Positions 55,941-64,000 of a DNA stretch of 64,000 nt are shown in pieces. The stretch is from Platycnemis pennipes (lineage: Eukaryota > Arthropoda > Insecta > Odonata > Platycnemididae), in assembly GCA_933228895.1 (NCBI GenBank), contig OW121846.1, positions 145,470,746 through 145,534,745 of the forward strand, written 5' to 3'. Within the stretch, counting starts at the first letter, position 1, and every line of letters starts with the position of its first letter. A program made the translations under genes and the position numbers. The notes below the pieces were generated by a model. The model was not told the origin of the DNA. It worked only from the letters and a program-made list of their open reading frames with translations, and ran no database searches.

Positions 55941-56515
55941 TAGCTAAAACTAATGTCCGTCGCTGATGTACATAGAATAATTTCCTGTAAATTCGGTGAA
56001 CATTCAGTTGTGAATCTTAGTTATTTAGTTGTGAATCATTCGTACATTGTATCCATTTGTATATCCTTAATATGATATTTTCCTAATAGTGTTAAATTTC
56101 ATGATCACCATGTATTCCGCTCATCACAAGGAATACGAGGCTATGTTTTTCGGAAGATTTCACCTCGCATTTTTTTTAACTTCCGAGACTCAGGTTGAGA
56201 GGTATATGGAGCACACTAGCTCATAGTAAATACGTGCTTGCAGTTCTAAAAATACGAGATGATGATTATGAAAATGGTAAAACAAGTATGAACACACGTG
56301 TAAACAAAATCTTGCGTAAGCTCATCTTTGATTCCCATGTCCCCTTCGTGAGACAGTAAGAAGAGTCCTCCTCCCCTCCCCGCCTAGATGTAATTATTAA
56401 ATGGCCCCCTTAGCTCCCTCTCAAAGCAATTTAGCCAGGTCACAAACAACCTCAAATATGAAACTCCTGAATATGATGCTGCCGTTGCTAATTGCCTCCC
56501 GTTTTCGCTCACAGT
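55915..56515 (-). repeat. 580-bp block upstream of BEL 2 Gag
   Basis: Reverse complement of 45255-45835. It sits where BEL leader, LTR or missing Gag codons would be expected. The same junction with Gag in both copies means that they descend from one already-rearranged element. It includes GTACATTGTATCC, GCATTTTTTTTAACTTCC-like and CCTCCTCCCCTCCCCGCC blocks. It could be a BEL LTR plus leader, or an independent repeat. Confidence 0.7.
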
Positions 56516-57085
56516 GGTGCGCTTACGTTTTGTTTATAAATACGAATATTTTTACATAAATAATTCCGTCTTACAATCAAGGGGTTATAACCACGTTAAT
56601 CAAATTGTTATTCGCTTCTGAAGCTCACTCGTGCTCTCCGATTTTGAACTAGTGCAACAACTTTGCTTTGGTTTGTATTTTTCACGCTTCATAGTGATTA
56701 CTGTGCCGGAGTCATACAGTAAATTGGCCATTAACTTTCCCTTCGATGCCATTTCAGTAATCCTCAACTTCCCACAACTACCACGACACGCTACCTCTTT
56801 CTTGAGGAATTAGAAGTAGTTAATTTGTAATTTTACGAAGGAAAAATACATGGCCACAGAAATACGATATGTGGCCACAGAATATCGCTCGCCTGGGTCG
56901 CGCCAATGCTCTTGCAATGGTTCAGGGGACTCACCGTAATGCAGCACTGTTCTGTAGTAGAATGTCGATTTTATGTAAAATTTGATTTGATACCAGTGAA
57001 TCTGCGGCCGCGGCCGACTCCTTGAGTATTCTTATGGAATCATTGTTTGATGTTACGTGAATTTGTTGTAACGATTTTATGTAAG
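56516..57085. other. Unassigned sequence between BEL 2 and Gypsy LTR
   Basis: There is a short duplicated word (ACATGGCCACAGAAATACGA / TATGTGGCCACAGAATATCG near 56850-56885). No gene was found. Confidence 0.4.
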
Positions 57086-57470
57086 TGTAAGCGCTCCGCT
57101 TGAATACGAAGACTTGGTCCGGAGAAGGTGCGGTAAGGGAACAAGTCGGGCGTTCCGTGTTAACGCTTTTATTTACAACTCAGTTACATGTTGGCCGTAG
57201 GCCGCCCAGAGAGAGACTCCCCGAGACTCTCCTGCTCTCATGCCTCGCCCGATGCCCGCGTCACCCCGTGACCCCTTCAAGGGCTTCCTATTGGTCGGCA
57301 ATGGCAGTAGCTTTCCATGCTAACTGTGCGACTTTCCCTGAGGCGAGATCCCATGGGCAAGGATTCGCAAGGTGTTACAGGAGTCACCTGAACGTGACTC
57401 CACATCCGGGAGCTACCATTACCGGCAGCAAACGCCGGGGTGACGCAAGCCTCGACCGTGCACGCTTACA
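57086..57470 (-). repeat. Gypsy 3' LTR, 385 bp
   Basis: Bounded by TGTAAGCG on one side and its inverse CGCTTACA on the other. It lies on the 3' side of Gypsy pol and is directly preceded by a polypurine tract on the minus strand. The 5' LTR is not in the window because the element is truncated near 59405, so a target duplication cannot be checked. Confidence 0.75.
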
Positions 57471-57490
57471 CCACTCCCCCCAAAAGTGAA
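57471..57490 (-). promoter_or_regulatory. Polypurine tract of Gypsy element
   Basis: On the minus strand TTTTGGGGGGAGTGG sits immediately before the LTR start TGTAAGCG. This is the usual plus-strand primer site of LTR retrotransposons. Confidence 0.75.
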
Positions 57491-58252
57491 TCGCTGAATA
57501 ACATATTGTTATTCAGTGATTCATTCAATACCCAATCAGTCAACCAAAATTCTAGAATAAAAGTCAGATGATACATATAACTATTACAATGCAACCCCGA
57601 AAATAACACTGTCCCTGAAAAATAAGTTTCACCAAACCATATAAAGTCTCACCACAAAGGTTTTGCCCATAACCGACATAGTTAATCAAAATAAATTGTA
57701 CGAAAATGACAAAGGGCAAAAATACATACATATAACTACACGTAGACAGTCCCAATTCATCGAGTCTAAGCACTTATGCAAATTAACACCCCCCTACATT
57801 TTACTACTATTCATGCACTGGTTGTTGTCTCTTTGAGGCTTATTGTAGAAATCCTTCATCTATTTCACAATGACCTTTTATATCACTTTTATCTTACAGT
57901 CCATTTAAACCTTTTATTTTGACAATTCCCATTATTCACTTAAAAATATATTGTTCAAGTTCAAGTGAAATCCCTCATTACATCACTATCAATACATAGA
58001 CACCACACATATTCATCTCAATGATGTGTTTATGTTTCTTGGAATTAGTGGAATAATAAGTCCCTGAAAATAAAATACCGCTGTAAGACATGGCATCTAC
58101 TCCAACCACAAGCATCATTCCTAACTAATTCATCGGGCCCTGCACCCACTTCCTCAGCCGGGGCTTCCAAGCTAGAAAGCATGACGCGCACATTCTTCGC
58201 ATCAACTATCCCTATCCTCCTCTTCCTTTCGACCGCTCTACCGCCACATTTA
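57491..58252 (-). other. Gypsy 3' region, frames lost
   Basis: It separates the integrase fragment from the polypurine tract. One frame (58263-58045) reads AVERKRRIGIVDAKNVRVML and LEAPAEEVGAGPDELVRNDA. I cannot assign it to an integrase C-terminus or an envelope-like frame. Confidence 0.4.
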
Positions 58253-58924
58253 CTACTCAGCAATGACCGCTTCTAGTACAAATATAACATGAGAATTGTT
58301 ACTCGTGTTATACGCCGTCACGGCAAATGCGAGGTGCTTGTCCCAGTCGTCGTTTCGTACGTTCACGTAATGGCTGAGAATCTTTGCGATTGTCTGATGA
58401 ACTCTCTCAACTCGGCCATTGCACTCTGGGTGGAACGGGGAGGTCCTTAGTTGTTTTACCTTCAATAGCTTACAAATCTGTCGGAACAGATCGGACATAA
58501 AGTTAGTCCCCTGATCCGTAAGTAATAACTCCGGTACTCTGAATTTCAATATCCAATGTTTTACCAGTGCGACGGATACGGTTTCGGCTGTTTGGTCGGG
58601 CAGTGGCACCATTACCAAGTATCTTGTAAAATGATCTAAAATAGATAAAATATATCGGTTCCCCCCCTCTGTCTTAGGGAGAACTCCAACGAGATCCAAA
58701 GCCAGGAACTCAAAAGGTCTTTCTGCCGCTGTTAGTGCCTGTAGAGGGGCCCTACACTTACCATAAGGGCTTCGCTGACTACAGGCTATACAGCACTTTA
58801 CATACTCCTTGACATCCGCCCAAATCGTTGGCCACCAGTAATCTTTCCTGACCCTACTCGCGGTGGCGTGTACTCCTTGATGGCCCGATAGTATGTGATC
58901 ATGACACTGGCGCAAGACTCTCTC
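58253..58924 (-). pseudogene. Gypsy element, integrase fragment
   Basis: Ty3/Gypsy integrase. The H2C2 zinc finger is at the start (H..H..CCIACSQRSP-like). The DDE core shows LALDLVG (first Asp), LTDQGTNFMS (second Asp) and CNGRVERVHQTI (Glu). It ends early at a stop after FVLEAVIAE, where the C-terminal domain would be, with the preceding NTSNNSH suggesting a frame change or deletion. It is in frame with the RNase H part upstream but separated from it by one TGA. Confidence 0.85.
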
Positions 58925-59404
58925 TCAGCAATTTCGTGGAACCACTATTTTATCTTCTCCCTTGTGTCTTTTAAAAATAACGTCCCCAACAACAACGAAT
59001 TTATTTTCCCTTCCCCACTTTATACATTCGGGGTCTCGTTTCTGCTCTTCTCCAAAATTAATTATTTCTTCGGCAGACGCGTGGCAAACCTTCCTGCTCA
59101 AGGCATCAGCATTTGCATGGTTTTTTCCTGGCCTGTGGACCACCTGATAATCATATTCACCCAGTCTTAATGTCCACCTCATTAATCGACTGTTGGGGTC
59201 CTTTAAACCGAATAGCCACGTGAGTGCTGCGTGGTCCATCACATTGGTAAATTTTCGTCCTAGCACATAATTTCTAAATTGAGTGACAGCCCAAATTACT
59301 CCAACTAATTCCTTCTCTGTCGTGGTATGATTCAGCTCGGATTTCTTCAGTTGCCGTGAGGCAAATGCTACCGGATGTTCCTGGGTTTCTAGTCTTTGAG
59401 CCAA
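58925..59404 (-). pseudogene. Gypsy element, RNase H fragment
   Basis: Typical Ty3/Gypsy RNase H: HPVAFASRQLKKSELNHTTT, EKELVGVIWAVTQFRNYVLG (Glu), MDHAALTWLFG (Asp-like position), then HRPGKNHANADALSR. A TGA (58925-58927) ends this frame; the integrase follows in the same frame. The RT and the first RNase H Asp are absent because the element is truncated at about 59405. Confidence 0.85.
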
Positions 59405-60125
59405 TACTTCTGTGACTTTCGCTTGAACGACACCTACGTCTCGCTTAAATGATTGATTGCTACGTTTCTAGTGAGAGATTTTGGCATCGTTAAAGATGTT
59501 TTGATGGAACTATAATTTGATTTTTTGTACTTGTCATTCAATGAAGGCAGGAATTAGGTAGGCAAAATCAAGAGGCATGGAGTTATTCTTTCAGGCTTAA
59601 CTTTCATAAAATTATGCATACCCTCAATTTACACTTTCCCACGATTTACACTTTTCTGTAGTTCCCCACAAAAGTATAAAATAGGGGTTTTATCTTTTTT
59701 TTCTTTTAATCAAGTTGTTGCTTTCAACAGACAATAAATAAATTACAGAATAATATTTGATGTATTAATTTCAATCCTAGTATTTGAATATTCAAGTTAT
59801 GTTTAATATTTGAATTAGAATTTGAGAAATCAGCTCTTCATCCCATCTATAATATAAACCCATCCATATTCTGGCTCTTGCACTCACCCTAAAGATGATG
59901 GCAATCTCAGCCTTGGAATTGTTGGTACAAAGCTACTCTGGTAACCTTTGGGAAGCGTGAGACCTCTTTGTACAGTTAATAATCGGGGAAATCTTAGATC
60001 CTTCAGTACTGAACCTTTGTGGGGAGAGAACAGGTGTATTGGATAGAGCCTATCTTCTTAGTTTCCTTATCATTTTCTTGAGATGCAGGAGCTATAACAT
60101 CTTACCCAGATTTACCAAAATTTGA
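59405..60125. other. Unassigned AT-rich stretch
   Basis: No transposon protein or exon was recognised. The left edge is the truncation point of the Gypsy element. Confidence 0.4.
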
Positions 60126-62030
60126 CCCGTGGTGATCTTAGCAGTGACTAGATGTATCGCCAGAAGAGCCAGTTCAATCATCCTTGTGAAAGGATACGCC
60201 ACCGTGGAAGCTCCTTGGCCAGCTTCCTCTTGGGGCTTCAGCCATCTCTCACCATGGGACTGGAGTTCACAGACCAAGCTACCACTGCTTAAGGACATCT
60301 TTATTGAAACTTCAATAGACAGGAAAGGAAGTCCAAGAGCCTGACGAAGGATCATATGATATCTCATCCTCACTAAAGTGGTCATCAGCCTCACTGAAGA
60401 AGAACTGAACAGGTCTTCTTTCCAGAGTTTTAACTTTGTCTCTTGCCCAGGAAGATTTCTTTTTCTTGGACATCATATGTGGAATAGAAAGGCACATTCC
60501 GAAACTGCCACAAGAAGAAGCTGTACAAAGAAATTCCCATGACCCTTTGAAGGGCTGTCCTGTCAAAGCCAAACTCTTTTTAATACAAAAGATTCACCCT
60601 ATTCACATTTTGTTAAGAATCCTGGCATCATGGTGCTGCCAACAGACAAAGGAAATACCACTGTACTAATGTAGACTGAGGAGTATCAAGAAAAAATCTA
60701 AATACTCATTTATGACTGGACCATTGCTTTTTGTGACTCAACGAATGGAATTGTTAGGAGGCCTCTGCCATCGTTAAGAAGTCCATACAAGCTTCGGAGA
60801 AAACTAGGAACCTAGAACCATAGGTTGTGGTCCACCTGAGATAGTGCGGATTATCACAAAGAGGGCATCCCCCTGAGGCATATTTGGCCACAGGGTTATC
60901 CACTTTTAATTTGGCCAGACACCTAGCCAGCCTTGTCATTTTCCATGGTACTATGTGAGCACCATGCCAGAAACTCAGTAGATTTTGTGTAAACTCTGGA
61001 AATTATCCTACTAGAAGAAATAGATGCCTCGGTTTTGATGTCATGTCACATTTTACAGGATATCTGGTTTAGGGCATGTTGGAGCTCGTCAAGACTATTT
61101 GATCAGAAGACGTTTTCATCATGTGCTCAAGTCTATGTATTTCCTGTACTTTCTATGAGCAAATGAAATGAGTTCCCTTGGGCTCCACATATTCACTAGC
61201 CATTACAAACCTATTGATGGAGAACTTTAAAGAATGAGCATTAGATGTGGCCCCTCATTGGCCCAGTAATTTCTTCAGGTGTGTTTACAATACCTTCATA
61301 GTTTGGCCACATAGACCAGAGACCCTCATCAAATTCCTTGAGCTCATGAACCAGTTGCACCCAAATGTCCTCTTCACAATGCACTTCACTGCCTGGACAT
61401 GAATGAATAACAGATGGATGCATAGGTCACAGCATATGCAGGAAGCCCATGCACACAAACTTGTACCTGAATGGGACCAGCCATATTCATCTGGTACAGG
61501 AAAAGGGGCTCCAGCAACTGTTTGCAATTGAGCTATATCAACATGAGATGCAGACAGTCTAGAAGCTTAAATGTCATACCTGAGGTGTATCATTTTGGCT
61601 TCTAGATGTCTTCTTCCAACTTCCTCTCAAATGGATATGGAGGCGAGACATTAGGTTAGCCCTTTATAGGACCTTTGAGAGGCAAGAGGATGCAGTCGAA
61701 AAGCCAATCACCAGAGACTGCCTCCCTATGTTTCCACCATATCGCATGAAGTTGCTGGCGTATTAAGGCAATACTAGGTGGAGACTTCAAAAACGTGTGG
61801 GAAAGCTGAAAGCATTTATTGAGACTTCTAAAGATGAGCTAACCGTCAAGACCTCAGAAGTTTATTTTATCCTCTGTGGATGCAGCCAAGAATACATCAG
61901 GATAACTGGCAAAACTATACAGAAGCTGATTAAGGAGTGCAGAGATACAATAGACTATACCATCCTCAAAAGTAACCATTGGCTGAAAATGGACACAATA
62001 TCAACTTCCATGCCGTAATAATAATATTCT
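60126..62030 (+). pseudogene. Penelope-like element, decayed RT and GIY-YIG end
   Basis: A Penelope reverse transcriptase in many short frames. Readable words, in order, are GIMVLPTDKGNTTVLM (about 60620), then a region corresponding to the MGSPLSP/YVDD palm with LAITNLLMENFKE and APHWPSNFFRCVYNTFIVWP (61150-61330), PNVLFTMHF, and RWMHRSQHMQEAHAHKL (61400). A final GIY-YIG-like end has EVYFILCGCSQEYIRITGKT (61857-61917). The catalytic YVDD has become VYNT, so the RT is dead. An AT-rich tail follows 62010. Confidence 0.7.
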
Positions 62031-62177
62031 AATAAATAATAATATGCAGTAATAATATGCTAATAAATACTGGACTCGAGTTGTGAAAGAAACATCAATC
62101 AGAAAGAAGGAGAAAAATGTCGATGGAGACTATAGCTTCCAGTTGTGGTTTAGTTTTTTTTCCTTTTCCTGCATAGG

Positions 62178-63050
62178 TTAACACTAGGAGGATGGGAGTT
62201 TCACTCTGCCTAGAAGGATGGCAAGGGGTCATTTGACCCCAAATTTATTTTACCAAATTGTGAGCTTTTATGCATTCCCATGGATTGTTTTCTTGTAGCG
62301 GTGTTGATGTTTATGTAATATTTATGCCACGAAGCATTTAATAAGGTATTCCGATAGTCATGAATATAAAATTTTCACTTCTGTATGTCATAATCTAGTT
62401 TATAGTCAATGGTCATCAGGTTTCAATGGTTTCAAGTTTATAATCAATATAATCATGAATTTGCAATTATTTATAGTTATTGTAATTTAACTTGAAAAAT
62501 TTATGAGAATATTATGATGGTATAGGATTCATTGATATAAAAATACAAAAAATATTACTTATCACATTTTAGGCACATGTTTTTCTTTTTGGCACACATT
62601 CCACAAAATATTTTTTGTATTGAAAACAACATGGAAAGCTATGGTTTTGACAGTTTGGAGATTTTTGTCACATTTTTCTCTTTTGCGCTCTTTATAGGGT
62701 CATGAAAGTTGTATCTAATGAAGCTTTGCCTGTTTGATTGGTGCATGATGGTGGAGGTTCCGTCGGAAAAGATTCATTACAATTTCCAATTAATTTTTTG
62801 GTGATCTTTTCATGATTCAATTTAGAATATTTTGTTTCCTTTTAGAGAACTGACCTATTAATCAAGGTTAGATCCAGTTTATTGAAAATACATGAATAGG
62901 CCACCTCCATGCGATCTTGTCCGGTTTGTTCCTCGTATACTGCATAAAAGGGCACCTGCATTTCATTAGAGCAGCTTGAAGGTTTGCAAGGAAATTTTTC
63001 TAAGGTGCAGAAGCCAAAAAAATTCATCTTTAGCACCTAGCTATGAATCC
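62178..63050 (-). pseudogene. piggyBac element D remnant
   Basis: A TTAA at 62178-62181 is followed by CACTAGGAGGATGGG, and GGTCATTTGACCCC lies further in, like a piggyBac end. Upstream, on the minus strand, there are FCGMCAKKKNMCLKC (about 62600), the Cys-rich C-terminal domain, and GQDRMEVAYSC then LDLTLINRSVL (about 62930-62840), the stretch just before it. The rest of the transposase and the right terminal repeat were not found. Confidence 0.6.
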
Positions 63051-63639
63051 TCCTTGATTTGAATCGTGACTGTTTCATTATATACAAGAATTAATCCCAA
63101 GGCATTATGCTAGAGAATATATTTAGCACCAGGTTTTATTACAACTGGGTTTTTGGGCAAATGCCGCTGTCCCAAGTAGTCACATCCGTATATCAGTGCG
63201 ATAATTATAAGAGCGTCCTATCTTGACAAACACCAATTATGATTATGAAACTTCCCATACTACACAGTACATTTTACAGTACTGTCACTCAACGACAAGC
63301 GGAACATGCTCAATATTGCCGCCTCTTGAATATTCATTTTGGCATCCGGCATAGACCTTGGAAGTAAATGGTACAAACTACTGATGGTGTGTCCCAATCA
63401 TGGGACAGAGGGCCAAACTAAAAGAGCAAGGGTGAGTGAGTTTGCAACCTGGGCAGGAACAAATACAGCCATTCGAAAAAGAAGAGGTGAGGTCAACGGT
63501 CCATAATATTTCGTACCAGTTCTCCAATCCCTCAAAACCATTTCTGGATAAAGATACACACCCATGGGAGTGAATATGATTTCGGAAGTACAATAAAAAA
63601 ACAAGATATGCATAGTAAGAAAATTATCTATGAAAAGAT
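63051..63639. other. Unassigned AT-rich stretch
   Basis: It has short frames on the minus strand (63378-63613) with no recognisable domain. It may hold the rest of piggyBac D. Confidence 0.35.
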
Positions 63640-63912
63640 ACCATCATCATCATTGGTCAACAATCCTGGGATTGGTTTGACTCAGCTTTCCACTCGATTC
63701 TTCTATCAGCCAACCTTTTTGTTGTGATGTAATTCTTCTCTTTTACATCCCTCACAACCTGTTCCATGTATATCATATGAGGCCTGCCTTTTCCAATCTT
63801 CCCGTTCACTTTTCCCTCAATGATAGTCTTCATCAGGCCATCATGTCTCAAGATATGGCCGATTAAGTTGTCCCTTCTTCTTTTTAGAGTTGTCAGCAGA
63901 CTTCTCTTTTCT
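63640..63912 (-). pseudogene. Non-LTR element, C-terminal end (RTE/CR1-like)
   Basis: On the minus strand the words RHDGLMKTIIEGKVNGKIGK, GRPHMIYMEQVVRDV and KRLADRRIEWKAESNQSQDC are the very common tail of RTE/CR1-type retrotransposon proteins in invertebrates. The element ends at a short (TGA)n/(ATC)n run at about 63642-63653, the usual 3' tail. The RT itself is absent because the copy is 5'-truncated at about 63915. Confidence 0.75.
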
Positions 63913-63916
63913 AGCC

Positions 63917-64000
63917 TTAAAGGGGCTAAAACTCATGATTGCCCATTTTGTAAATGTGTACGTCACGATGCTGGAGGAAAGTCTCCATTCCGTCCGAGCC
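63917..64000 (-). pseudogene. Non-LTR (copy A family) RT fragment at window edge
   Basis: It matches 17938-18021 with one or two changes and the equivalent part of copy B. It runs off the window. It shows that the family has at least five pieces in this 64 kb. Confidence 0.8.

Noticed and set aside
45255..56515. A pair of BEL LTRs
   Set aside because: The two copies are in inverted orientation and one lies within another transposon, so they cannot be the two LTRs of BEL 2.

Overview
The window looks like nuclear DNA of an arthropod, most likely an insect, with a large transposon-rich genome. The evidence is spliced eukaryotic coding exons with GT-AG junctions, long AT-rich introns, and a mixture of BEL/Pao, Ty3/Gypsy, I/R1-type non-LTR, Penelope, piggyBac, hAT and Tigger/pogo elements. 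I cannot name the species. No prokaryotic gene, CRISPR array, rRNA or intact tRNA gene was seen.

The only host gene I recognise is on the + strand. Three exons (4980-5267, 15290-15502, 35623-35777) together read as part of the C-terminal lipid-binding region of the microsomal triglyceride transfer protein large subunit (MTP), the endoplasmic-reticulum factor that loads lipid onto nascent lipoproteins. All internal junctions are phase 0 and the splice sites are good. Earlier and later exons must lie outside the window or were not found. The introns are about 10 kb and 20 kb and are filled with transposons.

Layout. 0-5 kb: a Harbinger-like MITE and a decayed piggyBac element (A) flanked by TTAA. 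5-15 kb: a 3-kb non-coding hAT element with a perfect 8-bp target duplication, then a decayed ZMYM1-type hAT transposase carrying two related 400-bp repeats. 15.8-26.2 kb: a cluster of rearranged copies of one EN-RT-RNaseH non-LTR family, bounded by a 1.1-kb inverted repeat. 26.2-35.2 kb: a decayed BEL/Pao element split by a Tigger element and by piggyBac B, which itself contains piggyBac C. 36-39.5 kb: small repeat remnants. 39.5-49.1 kb: a Tigger element with both terminal repeats and TA duplications, split by a foldback-type element and by a 4.3-kb hAT. 51.1-55.9 kb: a nearly intact BEL/Pao coding region. 57.1-59.4 kb: a 5'-truncated Gypsy element with one LTR. 60-64 kb: remnants of a Penelope element, another piggyBac and two non-LTR elements.

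Apart from MTP, the genes do not form a pathway. They are parasites at different stages of decay, and the nesting gives a relative order of insertion. The most notable structures are the nested insertions, the palindromic arrays near the ends of piggyBac B and C, the long-armed foldback element, and two pairs of inverted duplicated blocks about 10 kb apart.
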